DNA of 64,000 nt, taken from contig NZ_JAHBGF010000019.1 in assembly GCF_018390695.1 (NCBI RefSeq), positions 1-64,000 on the forward strand, read 5' to 3'. Below the pieces are notes generated by a model. The model had not been told where the DNA came from, ran no database searches, and saw only the letters and a list, made by a program, of their open reading frames with translations. Below are positions 25,577 to 34,374 of this stretch, one piece after another. The stretch is from Ancylobacter sonchi. GTDB lineage: Bacteria; Pseudomonadota; Alphaproteobacteria; Rhizobiales; Xanthobacteraceae. Every line of letters begins with the position of its first letter. The stretch's first letter is position 1. The position numbers were made by a program, and so were the translations under genes.

Positions 25577-26128
25577 ATGGTCGAGGACGATCTCGGAGGG
25601 CGGCTCCGCTATGTCCGTCAGCTGCACAAGCTGTCGCAGCGCGAGCTGGCCCGGCGGGCCGGCGTGACCAATTCGACCATCTCGCTGATCGAATCCAACA
25701 CCAGCAACCCGTCGGTGGGGGCGCTGAAGCGCATCCTCGACGGCATCCCGATCAGCATGGCGGATTTCTTCGGGCTGACGCCGACATTGCCGAAGAAGGC
25801 ATTCTACCGCGAGGACGAGCTGACCGAGATCGGCAAGGGCGCCATCTCGTTTCGCCAGGTCGGCGAAAGCGCCTTCGGCCGGGCGTTGCAGATCCTGAAG
25901 GAGTGCTACCAGCCCGGCGCCGATACCGGCGTCATTCCGCTGGTGCATGACGGCGAGGAGGGCGGCATCATCCTCTCAGGCCGGCTGGAGGTGACGGTGG
26001 ACGGCGAGCGACGGGTGCTTGGACCGGGCGACGCCTATTATTTCGAGAGCCGGCGCCCGCACCGCTTCCGCTGCATCGGGCCGGTGCCGTGCGAGGTGGT
26101 AAGCGCCTGCACGCCGCCGACCTTCTGA
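25577..26128 (+). CDS. XRE-family regulator with cupin domain (PuuR-like)
   Basis: 183 residues. Helix-turn-helix at about 8-62 (VRQLHKLSQRELARRAGVTNSTISLIE) and a C-terminal cupin_2 barrel at about 105-180 (HDGEEGGIILSGRLEVTVDG, GPGDAYYFESRRPHRF). This two-domain layout and length match PuuR and other small amine- or amino-acid-responsive repressors, where the cupin senses the ligand. It diverges from an omega-aminotransferase gene, so it most likely controls that gene and itself in response to the amine. The next gene, an MFS permease, converges on it with a 9-bp gap. Confidence 0.92.
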   Translation: MVEDDLGGRLRYVRQLHKLSQRELARRAGVTNSTISLIESNTSNPSVGALKRILDGIPISMADFFGLTPTLPKKAFYREDELTEIGKGAISFRQVGESAFGRALQILKECYQPGADTGVIPLVHDGEEGGIILSGRLEVTVDGERRVLGPGDAYYFESRRPHRFRCIGPVPCEVVSACTPPTF

Positions 26129-26137
26129 TCGGTCGCG

Positions 26138-27340
26138 CTAGGCCTCGCGCGGAGTGCGACAGAGCGCGACCATGCCGATGCCCGCCGCCGCGCAGACGGC
26201 GCAGAGGGCGAAGATGGCGGGATAGTCGAACCAGGCGAGCGCCAGCCCGGCCAGCGGCCCGGTGATGGCGAGCGCGAGGTCGAGGAACACCGTGTAGATG
26301 CCGAGCGCGCCGCCGCGGCTGGCCGCTGGCACCCGCTTCATCAGCTCGACGCCGAGCGAGGGGAACACCATGCCGAAGCCGAGGCCGGCCAACGCGCCGC
26401 CGATGAGCGCGGGCAGCGGCGCCGGGGCGAGCCAGATCAGCACCAGCCCAAGCGTCTCCAGCCCGAGGGCGATGGCGGCGACGCGAAAGCCGCCAATGCG
26501 GTCGATCTGGCCGCCGAACACCACTCGCGAACCGGCGAAGCACAGGCCGAACACCGAGACCAGCAGCGCGGCGCCGTCCCAGCCGGCGGCGATGAACATC
26601 AGCCCGCCAAAGCTCGCCACCGCGCCGAAGCCGATGGCGCCGAGCGTCAGCGCCGCGCCGAAGGGCAGCACCAGCGCCAGCGTGCGGCCGGCCTTCTCGC
26701 GCACCCCGGCGATCACCGGGGTCTCCGCGTGCAGCAGCGCGACCGCGAGGCCGAGGAGCGCCGCCAGCGTCGAGAGCAGCCCGACCGCCCACAGGCCACC
26801 CGCCCCGTAGGCTACCCCGCCGAGCGGCGCGCCGGCCGCGATGGCGCCATAGGCGGCGACCCCGCCCCAGGACATCACCTGCGCGGTATGGGCAGTGCCG
26901 ACGCGGGCGATGTTCCAGGTGATGGTGCCGGTGCCGGAGCAGCTCTCGCCGAAGCCGAGCAGCAGCCGGCTCGCCACGATGGCGACATAGGCGAGCAGCG
27001 GTGTCGCCGACAGGAACGGCACGCCGGTGAGCAGCAGGCCGGCGAGCAGCGCCGAGACGAGGCCGTAGAGCACGGTGCGGCGGGCGCCGATGGCATCCGA
27101 CATCCGCCCGGCGAGCGAGCGCGTCACCACGGTGGAGAGGAACTGGCTGCTGACCGACAGCCCGGCCAGCACCGGTCCGTAGCCGAGCTGGTGCATGACA
27201 TAGGCCGGCAGGATCGCCAGCGGCACGCCGACGCCGAGATAGGTGCAGAAATTGACGAAGGAGATCGGCAGGATGCGCAGCAGCGCCGGCATCTGTCGGC
27301 CCGTCGGGGAAGGCGGCACGGCGAGGTCCTTGATCGGCAT
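26138..27340 (-). CDS. MFS transporter (YhhS/YfcJ-like)
   Basis: 400 residues with twelve predicted membrane helices in two halves. The first half has the MFS loop 2-3 signature as GRMSDAIGARRTVLYG, the second half repeats it as GGQIDRIGGFRVAAIA. The pattern resembles YhhS/YfcJ-type arabinose-polymer or drug exporters. Start ATG at 27340 (MPIKDLAVPP), 5 bp after the SDR stop, so it closes the TRAP - aminotransferase - SDR - MFS operon. In that context it may expel a pathway product or toxic intermediate, or be a second uptake route. Substrate unknown. Confidence 0.88.
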   Translation of the reverse strand: MPIKDLAVPPSPTGRQMPALLRILPISFVNFCTYLGVGVPLAILPAYVMHQLGYGPVLAGLSVSSQFLSTVVTRSLAGRMSDAIGARRTVLYGLVSALLAGLLLTGVPFLSATPLLAYVAIVASRLLLGFGESCSGTGTITWNIARVGTAHTAQVMSWGGVAAYGAIAAGAPLGGVAYGAGGLWAVGLLSTLAALLGLAVALLHAETPVIAGVREKAGRTLALVLPFGAALTLGAIGFGAVASFGGLMFIAAGWDGAALLVSVFGLCFAGSRVVFGGQIDRIGGFRVAAIALGLETLGLVLIWLAPAPLPALIGGALAGLGFGMVFPSLGVELMKRVPAASRGGALGIYTVFLDLALAITGPLAGLALAWFDYPAIFALCAVCAAAGIGMVALCRTPREA

Positions 27341-27345
27341 TCGGC

Positions 27346-28152
27346 TCAGGCCGAACGCGGCAGGCCGGGAATGCGGCCGAGGGCGGATTCGGTGTAGCCG
27401 CCATCCATGCAGATGTTCTGGCCGACAATGAAGCCCGCATCCGGGCCGAGCAGGAAGGCCACCGTGCCGGCGACGTCCTCCGCCTCGCCGACGCGCCCAA
27501 GCGGCACGATGCGGTTGCGCTCCGCCGCCACCTCCGGGTTGCGGTAGATCGCCTCGGTGAGCGTGGTGCGGATCATGCCGGGCGAGACGCTGTTCACCCG
27601 GATCCCGGCTGGCGCCCATTCCTGCCCGAGCTGGCGGCACAGCATGATCAGCGCCGCCTTGCTCGCCGAATAGGCGCCCATGCCGGGATGCGGCGCCATG
27701 CCGGAGGCCGAGGCCACCGCGACGAAGGCGCCGCGGCTGGCGGCGAGGTGCGGATAAGCCGCCTTGGCCATGAGCCACACCGAGCGGGCATTGACCGCGA
27801 ACAGCCGGTCCCACTCGGCGGGGTCGAGCGTCGCCAGCGGCGCCGGGCCGGTTATGCCGGCATTGGCGACGACGCCGTCGAGCCCGCCGCAGAACGCCGA
27901 GGCTTCGGCGACCAGCCGCTCTGGCACCAGGGCGTCGGCGAGGTCGCCGGCGAGGGTGGTGACCTCGGCGCCGAGGCCACGGAGTTCGGCGGCGACCCCG
28001 GCGAGAGCCTCGCCGGTGGAGCGGCCGGCGATGGCGATGCGCAGCCGCGCGCCATGCTGGCGCCCGAGCTTGAGCGCGATGGCCGCGCCGATGCCGCGGC
28101 TGGCACCGGTCACCAGCAGGCGGACCGGCGCCTCCTCGCTGGTGGGGCTCAT
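27346..28152 (-). CDS. Short-chain dehydrogenase/reductase (classical SDR)
   Basis: 268 residues. Cofactor motif TGASRGIGAAIA near residues 15-26, NAG motif VVANAGIT near 95-102, catalytic Ser in VAVASASG and YSASK (Tyr-x-x-x-Lys) in GAYSASKAAL, followed by RVNSVSPGMIRT. All classical SDR landmarks are intact and the C-terminal GQNICMDGGYT is typical. It uses NAD(P)H to oxidise or reduce an alcohol/ketone. Start ATG at 28152 overlaps the aminotransferase stop by 4 bp, so the two enzymes likely act in one pathway, for example oxidising a hydroxy or keto intermediate of the transaminated substrate. Confidence 0.92.
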   Translation of the reverse strand: MSPTSEEAPVRLLVTGASRGIGAAIALKLGRQHGARLRIAIAGRSTGEALAGVAAELRGLGAEVTTLAGDLADALVPERLVAEASAFCGGLDGVVANAGITGPAPLATLDPAEWDRLFAVNARSVWLMAKAAYPHLAASRGAFVAVASASGMAPHPGMGAYSASKAALIMLCRQLGQEWAPAGIRVNSVSPGMIRTTLTEAIYRNPEVAAERNRIVPLGRVGEAEDVAGTVAFLLGPDAGFIVGQNICMDGGYTESALGRIPGLPRSA

Positions 28153-29408
28153 CCCTTGAAGCCCGAGGCGGCGAGCGCGCGGGCGGCGGCGCGGAAGGCC
28201 TGCACGGTCACCTCCATCTCGCTGTCGCCATGGGCGAACGAGATGAAGTAGCGCCCCCAGGGGGAGGGCAGGCCGACCACGCCGTGCCGGCGCAGCGTGT
28301 CGCTCACCAGCCGGGTCGCTTCCGGCCGTACCTTGGTGCGTGCCTCGTCGTAGTTGCGCGGCATGCGATCGGTGAACCACAGCGAGAACACGCTGTCGAA
28401 GCCGGTGGTGATGGTGGTGATGCCCTCGGCGGTGAAGGCCTCGACTGCCGCGCGCCGCAGCGCCGCGCCCCAGTCGAACAGGCGGGTGTAGTGGCTCTCG
28501 TCTTCCAGCAGTTTCATCGTCGCCAGCACCGCCGAGGCGACCAGCGGATTGCCGTGATAGGTGCCGAAGCAAGGAACCGTGCCGTTTTCCACCACTTCGA
28601 AGGCCTTGGGCGTGCCGAGCACGGCGGCGACCGGCACGCCGCTGCCGATGGCCTTGCCGAGGGTGACGAGATCCGGGGTCAGGCCGAGTTCCTCCGACAC
28701 CAGCTTCACGCCGCGCCTGAGGCCCACCATCACCTCGTCGGCGATGATCAGCGTGCCGTTTTCCTGCGCCCGCTTGCTCAGGTGCTCGAAGAAGGCGCGC
28801 TCGGGGACGAGGCAGCCGGTATTGCCGAGCATCGGCTCGACGAGGATGGCGGCGAGATCGTCGCCCATCTCGTCGAAAAGCTGATCGATATCATCGACTT
28901 CGTTGACCCGGAACAGCGTGGTGCCTTCCTTGACCGGGCGCTCATTGGTGCGCTCGGCTTCAGTGGATTCCACCAAGCCGAAGCGGATCGGGTCGAACCA
29001 GCCGTCATAGCCGCCCACCGCCTTGGCGATCAGCCGCCTTCCAGTGGCGGCGCGGGCGATGCGGCAGGCGAGGTGGACCGCCTCGGTGCCGGTGGTGGCA
29101 AAGGTGGCGCGGGTGACGCGCTCGCCGCCGATGCGAACCAGCGCCTTGCCAGCCAACTCCTCGATATCGTTGGAGAATCCCGGCATCGGGCCATTGTGGA
29201 GCGCCTTGACGCAGGCCTCCATCACGTCGGGATGGCCGTGGCCGATCAGGGTGGCGCCCATCGCCATGCCGTAATCGACGAAGCTGTTGCCCTCCGTATC
29301 GATGAGCCGCGCGCCGTGGCTGCGGGACACCGTGAAGCCCTTGCCGTCGAGCAGCGGCAATTTGCGGGCGCTGCTCGAGACGCCGAACGGCACCGTCAGT
29401 GCGTCCAT
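28149..29408 (-). CDS. Class III aminotransferase, GSA-aminomutase-like, in the TRAP operon
   Basis: 419 residues. It has the PLP phosphate region FATTGTEAVHLACRIAR, GGYDGWFD, LIIADEVMVGLRRG (cofactor Asp) and VTLGKAIGSGVPVAAVLG with the Schiff-base Lys. The wording resembles the HemL branch and the aminotransferases that accompany TRAP or ABC importers for amino-acid-like compounds. It follows dctM by 30 bp and is coupled (4 bp overlap) to an SDR, so it is part of a catabolic operon headed by a TRAP transporter. It is related to, but not the same as, the enzyme at 8693-9988. Amino donor and acceptor are unknown. Confidence 0.88.
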   Translation of the reverse strand: MDALTVPFGVSSSARKLPLLDGKGFTVSRSHGARLIDTEGNSFVDYGMAMGATLIGHGHPDVMEACVKALHNGPMPGFSNDIEELAGKALVRIGGERVTRATFATTGTEAVHLACRIARAATGRRLIAKAVGGYDGWFDPIRFGLVESTEAERTNERPVKEGTTLFRVNEVDDIDQLFDEMGDDLAAILVEPMLGNTGCLVPERAFFEHLSKRAQENGTLIIADEVMVGLRRGVKLVSEELGLTPDLVTLGKAIGSGVPVAAVLGTPKAFEVVENGTVPCFGTYHGNPLVASAVLATMKLLEDESHYTRLFDWGAALRRAAVEAFTAEGITTITTGFDSVFSLWFTDRMPRNYDEARTKVRPEATRLVSDTLRRHGVVGLPSPWGRYFISFAHGDSEMEVTVQAFRAAARALAASGFKG

Positions 29409-29438
29409 GTCATTTACTCCAGTGATATCAGAGGCTTG

Positions 29439-30725
29439 TCAGAAGCCGAGAAGCTTGGGCAGCCATTCGGTGGTGGCCGGAACGAAGGCGACGACCAGAA
29501 GGCAGATGTTGCTGCTGATGAAGAAGGGGATCAGCCGCCGTGTGACCGGGTTCACCCCGATCTTGGCGATGTTGCAGACCACGAAGATGTTGGTGCCCAC
29601 CGGCGGGGTGAAGAGCCCGATACCGCCGGAGATCACGAAGATCAGTCCGAGCTGGTAGGGCTGCAGGCCGACTTCGAGGCCGATGGGGTGGACGATGGGA
29701 GCAAGGATGATCAGCGTCGGGCCGAGATCGGCCCAGGTGCCGACGAAGGTGAGCAGCAGGATGATCAGCAGCGTGGTGACGACATAGCCGGCGCCGAGGT
29801 CGTGCAGCAGGCCGGCCGTCCATTGCGGCACCTCCTCGACGGTGAGGATCCAGGAGAAGGGCACCGACACCGCCATGATGATCATGATGGCGCCGGTCAT
29901 CTTCACCGTCTCGTCGCCGACCTTCCACAATTTGCCCCAGCTGATCTCGCGATAGAGCAGGCCGCCGACCACCAGCGCCCACACCACCGCCACGAAGGCG
30001 GCTTCGGTCGGGGTGACGATGCCGGTGAGCATGGAGCCGAGCACGCCGACCGGCATCAGCACCGCCGGCAGGGCACGGAACAGGTGCCTGGAGAAGGAGG
30101 CGATGGTCGGCGTGGTCTCCGACTTGGGGAAGTTCTCCCGCACCCCGACCCAGTAGGCGGTGAGCATGAAGGTGACGGTGAGCATCAGCCCGGGGATGAT
30201 GCCGGCGGCGAACAGCCCGCCGATCGAGGTGTTGGTGATGACGCCGTACATGATCATCACCACGCTGGGCGGGATGATGATGCCGAGCGTGCCGGCCGCC
30301 GCCGTCACCGCGGCGGAGAAGTCCTTCGGGTAGCCGCGCTCGGTCATGGCGGGGATCATCACCGAGCCGACGGCGCCGGTGTCGGCGGTGGCCGAGCCGG
30401 TGATGCCGCCATAGACCATGCAGGTCGCGACGTTGACGAGGCCGAGTCCGCCGCGGATGCGACCGAACACGTCGTCGCACAGATTGATGATGCGCCGCGT
30501 CAGCCCGCCCTCGTTCATGATGCCGCCGGCGACGAGGAACAGCGGAATAGCGGCCAGAGCGATGGAATTGGCGCCGTTGAACACCTGCTGGGCGAACCAG
30601 GCCGGCGGCAGCGGTACCAGGCCGACCGTGATGACGACCAGCGCCGACATGGCGATCGACCAGGCGACCGGCACGCCGGAATACAGCGTGAGCGCGAACA
30701 CGCCGAAGAGAACGAGGAGGGTCAT
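29439..30725 (-). CDS. dctM: TRAP transporter large membrane subunit (DctM type)
   Basis: 428 residues, a very hydrophobic protein with about twelve membrane segments. Family hallmarks are visible: GSATADTGAVGSVMIPAM, TAAAGTLGIIIPPSVVMIMYG and, late, ISGGIGLFTPPVGTNIFV. DctM is the sodium-coupled transport channel of TRAP systems. It follows dctQ with an unusually long 118-bp gap that contains a strong palindrome. Downstream lie an aminotransferase, SDR and MFS gene, pointing to import of a carboxylated, perhaps amino- or keto-acid, compound. Confidence 0.95.
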   Translation of the reverse strand: MTLLVLFGVFALTLYSGVPVAWSIAMSALVVITVGLVPLPPAWFAQQVFNGANSIALAAIPLFLVAGGIMNEGGLTRRIINLCDDVFGRIRGGLGLVNVATCMVYGGITGSATADTGAVGSVMIPAMTERGYPKDFSAAVTAAAGTLGIIIPPSVVMIMYGVITNTSIGGLFAAGIIPGLMLTVTFMLTAYWVGVRENFPKSETTPTIASFSRHLFRALPAVLMPVGVLGSMLTGIVTPTEAAFVAVVWALVVGGLLYREISWGKLWKVGDETVKMTGAIMIIMAVSVPFSWILTVEEVPQWTAGLLHDLGAGYVVTTLLIILLLTFVGTWADLGPTLIILAPIVHPIGLEVGLQPYQLGLIFVISGGIGLFTPPVGTNIFVVCNIAKIGVNPVTRRLIPFFISSNICLLVVAFVPATTEWLPKLLGF

Positions 30726-30740
30726 GCGGATCTTTCGGCG

Positions 30741-30785
30741 TCTGGATCGCTTCCGCTTTTCATGGAAACGCGGAAACGATCCAGA
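30741..30785. repeat. REP-like palindromic element between dctQ and dctM
   Basis: Arms 30741-30756 (TCTGGATCGCTTCCGC) and 30770-30785 (GCGGAAACGATCCAGA) pair over 16 bp with one mismatch around a 13-base loop. It sits in the only long gap inside the TRAP operon. There is no T-tract on the dctM side, so it is not a plain terminator; a REP-type repeat that stabilises the upstream dctPQ message or dampens dctM is plausible. Confidence 0.7.
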
Positions 30786-30843
30786 TCTCTGAGTTTACAC
30801 ATTTTCTTCAGGCGAACCGGAATCCACGTCGCTCGAAAAGGCC

Positions 30844-31323
30844 CTAGCGCAGGATTCGGAACAGGCGCAGCAGCGCGATGGCGCCAAGGCCGACGCCCAT
30901 GAAGATGACGATGCCCTGCATGGTCCAGGAAGGGATGCGCATGACCGGCGTCGGCATGTAGCCGGTGCGCCCGAGCATCGCATAGCCGCTGCGGATGAGC
31001 GCGGCGGAGACCAGGAGCAGCACCAGCGCGTGATAGGTGCGGAAGAACGGCCCGCGGTCGCTGCTGGTGCCGTCCACCGAGACGTTCTCGCCGACCACCT
31101 CGGCCAGCACGGTGCCGACCGCGATGATCCAGAGGAACATGATCGACAGCATCTCGAACGACCAGGTGACGCCCTGGATGTGGAAATAGCGGCCGACCAC
31201 GCCGAGGCCGGTGGAGACCAGCAGCACGAGGAGCGCGAGCATCCCGGCCCAGGTCAGGCCGAGATGCACGGCGCGGCCGAACCGGGCGAGCCCGGTTCGA
31301 GCCGGCACGGCGGGGGCGCTCAC
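30844..31323 (-). CDS. dctQ: TRAP transporter small membrane subunit (DctQ type)
   Basis: 159 residues with four membrane segments, the standard DctQ topology. The second segment carries VVGRYFHIQGVTWSFEMLSIMFLWIIAVG region residues typical of the family (GRYF near helix 1, W/F-rich helix 2). It forms the membrane complex with DctM. Its ATG overlaps the dctP stop by 4 bp (31320-31323). About 118 bp with a palindrome separate it from dctM. Confidence 0.92.
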   Translation of the reverse strand: MSAPAVPARTGLARFGRAVHLGLTWAGMLALLVLLVSTGLGVVGRYFHIQGVTWSFEMLSIMFLWIIAVGTVLAEVVGENVSVDGTSSDRGPFFRTYHALVLLLVSAALIRSGYAMLGRTGYMPTPVMRIPSWTMQGIVIFMGVGLGAIALLRLFRILR

Positions 31324-32303
31324 GCCTTGGCCGCCGCGTCGCGCACCGACTTCACGAGATCGGCGCCGTATTCCTTCGAGAAGGTCTCGTAGACCGGGCC
31401 GACCATGGCGGCGAAGGGCGCGGTGTCGACGGCGTTCACCTGAAGCCCCTTCTCCTTCAGCTTGGCGATGACGCCGGCATAGGAGTCCGCGATGGCGGTG
31501 CGGTACCAGCCCTGCGTCGCGGTGGCGGCGTCGGTGACCGCCTTGCGCTCAGTGGGGGACAGGCTGTCGAGCTTGGCCTTGTTGGCGTACCACCAGTTGG
31601 CCATCCACATGTAGTTGGACAGCGACAGGTACTTCTGCGCCTCGTACCACTTGGCATCGTAGAAATCGCGCAGCTCCGGCTCGGCACCGTCGACCACGCC
31701 GCTCTGCAGGGAGGTGTAGACCTCGCCATAGGGAATGGCCTGCGGCAGCGCGCCCAGCGTCTTGATGGTCTCGATGGCGACCGGGATCGGCGGGGTGCGC
31801 ATCTTCAGCCCGGCCATGTCCGCCGGCTTCTCGATGGGGTGCTTCGAATTGGTGAAGCTGCGGAAGCCGGAATCCAGCGCGCCGATGATCTCGTAGCCCT
31901 TCGGCGGGGCCATGGCGTAGATTTCCTTGCCGACCGGGCCGTCGAGGACGGTGTGGACCTTGGCGAAGCTGTCGAACAGGAAGGGCAGCGACACCACGCT
32001 CATGCGCGGGTCGATGGCGTCGATGACGCCGCCGAGGCCCATGTCGATCGAGCCGTCGCCGACCTGCTCGCAGACCGGGCCCTCGTCGCCCAGCAGGCCG
32101 TTGGCGAAGATTGTCACCTTCACGCTGCCGCCGGTCGACTTCTCGACATCGGCCTTGAACTTCACGAGAGCCTGCTGGATGAGGCTGTCCTCGGGCGAGG
32201 AATGCGCCACCTTCAGCGTGGTGGCGGCCGAAGCGCGCCCGGTAATCGCGAAGGTGGAGGCGGCGGCGACGCCGGCAATGAAAGTCCTGCGGTCAATGCG
32301 CAT
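31320..32303 (-). CDS. dctP: TRAP transporter substrate-binding protein (DctP type)
   Basis: 327 residues. The signal peptide opens MRIDRRTFIAGVAAAS; the RRTFIAG sequence is a twin-arginine motif, so the protein is probably exported folded by Tat, followed by cleavage after ASA. The mature part has the DctP pattern VAHSSPEDS, and GLKMRTPPIPV holding the conserved arginine that binds a substrate carboxylate. Later PYGEVYTSLQSGVVDGAEPEL is a classic DctP stretch. The start at 32303 has GGAG six bases upstream; an earlier in-frame Met (32324) lacks a better site. It defines the specificity of the TRAP importer; the ligand is a carboxylated compound. Confidence 0.93.
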   Translation of the reverse strand: MRIDRRTFIAGVAAASTFAITGRASAATTLKVAHSSPEDSLIQQALVKFKADVEKSTGGSVKVTIFANGLLGDEGPVCEQVGDGSIDMGLGGVIDAIDPRMSVVSLPFLFDSFAKVHTVLDGPVGKEIYAMAPPKGYEIIGALDSGFRSFTNSKHPIEKPADMAGLKMRTPPIPVAIETIKTLGALPQAIPYGEVYTSLQSGVVDGAEPELRDFYDAKWYEAQKYLSLSNYMWMANWWYANKAKLDSLSPTERKAVTDAATATQGWYRTAIADSYAGVIAKLKEKGLQVNAVDTAPFAAMVGPVYETFSKEYGADLVKSVRDAAAKA

Positions 32304-32502
32304 AGTCGTCTCCAAATGTCTCACCCGTCAAAATCAGATGAATCCTCGGAGTTCCTGCCCTCATGTCGTTCTATGCGAGAGATGCATCCTTCAGCGGCAT
32401 GGAATACCGCTTGGGCGCGCTCTCGATGACGAGTTGGTGACACTGTGGTCCTGCGGCGCCCGCAGCGTCAATTGCCGAGGGGCGGGGGCGGGCCAACAAG
32501 TT

Positions 32503-32518
32503 CTTATGGTTTCATAAG
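32503..32518. promoter_or_regulatory. Palindrome CTTATG-GTTT-CATAAG at the end of the LysR gene
   Basis: Perfect 6-bp arms around four bases; it overlaps the LysR stop codon (32512-32514) and lies about 200 bp upstream of dctP. It may act as a weak hairpin at the end of the LysR message or as an operator for the TRAP operon. No T-tract follows on the minus strand. The 208-bp gap 32304-32511 otherwise shows no clear feature beyond an A+T-richer patch. Confidence 0.35.
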
Positions 32519-33462
32519 CCCGCTTTATTCGTGGCGGCGACAAGAGGGGCGGCGAGCGCCGGCTCCGGCGTCTCGATCCAGCTGACGGCGCCGACGCCGG
32601 GCTCGTAGGGCCGGGCGAATTCGCGGCGCAGGAAGGCGGCGAGCCGGCGGGCGGCGAGGCGCTCGCTGCGGCTGACCAGCAGCACCAGCGGCAGCGCCGG
32701 CAAAGCGGGCAGGCCGTCTTCCTCGCCGAGACAGCGCCAGCCGGCCGGCACCGCCGATTCCGGCAGCACGGTGAGCATGTTGCCGGAGGCGACGGCGAGA
32801 TGGATGCCGCTGACATGCGAGGAGGTGTGGGCGAGCCGCCAGGGGCGGCCAGCGCGGTCCAGCGTGGCGAAGACGCGCGGCCGGGCCGAGCAGTCGTCGG
32901 AGAACATGGCGAGGCGCAGCACGTCCTCGTGCTCGGGATGGCCGTTCGGGCCCGTGCACCAGACCTGCCGCTCATAGCGGAACACCTGATCCGGCGGGTC
33001 CTCCGGCCCCTGGGTGACGATGGCGACGTCGAGTTCGCCATTGTTCATCATCAGCCGCAGCTTGCGCGAGAAGTCGCAGGAAAGGTCGATATAGACGGCG
33101 CGGTTCTGCGGGCTGAAGCGGTGCAGCAGCGCCTCGCCGATCGAGCCCATGAAATCGTCGGGCATGCCGAGGCGCACCCGGCTCTCGGTCACCCGGTCGG
33201 CGACGGCGGCGAGCGCCTCGGCCTCGATCGACTGGATCTGCCGGGCATAGCCGATCAGGCATTCGCCGGTGACGGTGGCGGTGACGCGGCGATGGCCACG
33301 CTCGAACAGCTTCTTGCCGAGCCGCTCCTCCAGCCGCGCGACCGACATGCTGACCGCTGCCTGCGTCTTGCCGAGATGCTCGGCAGCGGCGGTGAAGCTG
33401 CCGAAATCGGCGACGGCGATCAGCGCGGCCAGCGCGTCGCTCTCGAAATGGCGCACGTCCAT
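32512..33462 (-). CDS. LysR-family transcriptional regulator upstream of the TRAP operon
   Basis: 316 residues. N-terminal winged helix-turn-helix at about 6-65 (VADFGSFTAAAEHLGKTQAAVSMSVARLEERLGKKLFERG) and a C-terminal periplasmic-binding-protein-like effector domain. It stands immediately upstream of and in the same direction as the TRAP - aminotransferase - SDR - MFS operon and is the likely activator; the effector would be the imported substrate or a metabolite. The next gene upstream (osmoprotectant permease) ends 144 bp away and runs the same way, so this gene probably has its own promoter in 33463-33606. Confidence 0.9.
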   Translation of the reverse strand: MDVRHFESDALAALIAVADFGSFTAAAEHLGKTQAAVSMSVARLEERLGKKLFERGHRRVTATVTGECLIGYARQIQSIEAEALAAVADRVTESRVRLGMPDDFMGSIGEALLHRFSPQNRAVYIDLSCDFSRKLRLMMNNGELDVAIVTQGPEDPPDQVFRYERQVWCTGPNGHPEHEDVLRLAMFSDDCSARPRVFATLDRAGRPWRLAHTSSHVSGIHLAVASGNMLTVLPESAVPAGWRCLGEEDGLPALPALPLVLLVSRSERLAARRLAAFLRREFARPYEPGVGAVSWIETPEPALAAPLVAATNKAGL

Positions 33463-33606
33463 CCTCTCCCGCTGCGGCCCCGTTTTACGGGAGCCCCTGT
33501 CCGGGAGCGGAGAGTAGCGCGGCGCCGGGGGCGCCTTAAGATCGAATTAACCGCATTTTTCCGGTGAATATGGCGCTACATTAGGCACGTCGTCGGTATG
33601 CCCGGT

Positions 33607-34374
33607 TCAGTGCAGCGCCCGCTCCAGCTCGTCGAACCACAGATCGGTGGCGACCGCGAACAGCCCGACCAGCAGGGCGCCCTGTAGCACATAGGCGGGG
33701 TTGGAGCCGGACAGGCCCTCGATGATCGGCGAGCCGAGGGTGAGAGCGCCGACGGTGGAGCCGATGGTGGCGGTGCCGATATTGAGGATCACCGAGGTGC
33801 GGATGCCGGACAGGATCACCGGCGCGGCGAGCGGCAGCTCGACCTTGACCAGCCGCCCGGCCGGCGACAGGCCGATGCCGTCCGCCGCCTGCACCGGCGC
33901 GGCGGGCACCGCGCCGAGCCCGGCGATGGTGGCGCTGACCACCGGCAGCAGGCCGTAGACGATCAGCGCGATGACGGTGGGCGCGCCGCCATAGCCGATG
34001 GCCGGCACCGCCAGCGCCAGCACGGCGGTGGGCGGGAAGGTCTGGCCGACCGCGGTCAGCGTGTCGACCGGGCCAGCGAAGTCGCGCCCGGCCGGGCGGG
34101 TGACGAAGATGCCGATGGCGATGCCGAGGCTCACCACCACCAGGCTGGCGAGGCCGACCAGCCCGGCATGGGACAAAGCGAGGTCGAGGAAGCTGGCGCG
34201 GGTATAGAGCGGGCGCGGCAGCTCCGGGAACAGCGCGTGGAACAGCGGGGCGCTATAGGGCAGCAGCGCGAGCGCGGCGACGAAGGCAAGGCTCGCCCAC
34301 ACCGCCGGGCGGGCGGCGAGGCGGGCGAGGGCGCCGGCGGGTGGGCGGTCGCTGGCGATGTCGGGGGCGCTCAT
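33607..34374 (-). CDS. Osmoprotectant-type ABC permease, short subunit (YehW/OpuBB-like)
   Basis: 255 residues with about six membrane segments. The core contains [24 protein letters not shown] and the EAA-type loop [26 protein letters not shown], as in ProW/OpuBB/YehW permeases. It overlaps the ATPase gene by 4 bp and is last in the operon. The order binding protein, long permease, ATPase, short permease is the same as E. coli yehZYXW. Such systems import glycine betaine or related quaternary amines, often with low affinity. Confidence 0.9.
   Translation of the reverse strand: MSAPDIASDRPPAGALARLAARPAVWASLAFVAALALLPYSAPLFHALFPELPRPLYTRASFLDLALSHAGLVGLASLVVVSLGIAIGIFVTRPAGRDFAGPVDTLTAVGQTFPPTAVLALAVPAIGYGGAPTVIALIVYGLLPVVSATIAGLGAVPAAPVQAADGIGLSPAGRLVKVELPLAAPVILSGIRTSVILNIGTATIGSTVGALTLGSPIIEGLSGSNPAYVLQGALLVGLFAVATDLWFDELERALH

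Noticed and set aside
28230-30902. An 890-codon plus-strand frame opposite the TRAP and aminotransferase genes
   Set aside because: Antisense shadow, extremely rich in D, H, R and G, crossing several real genes on the other strand.
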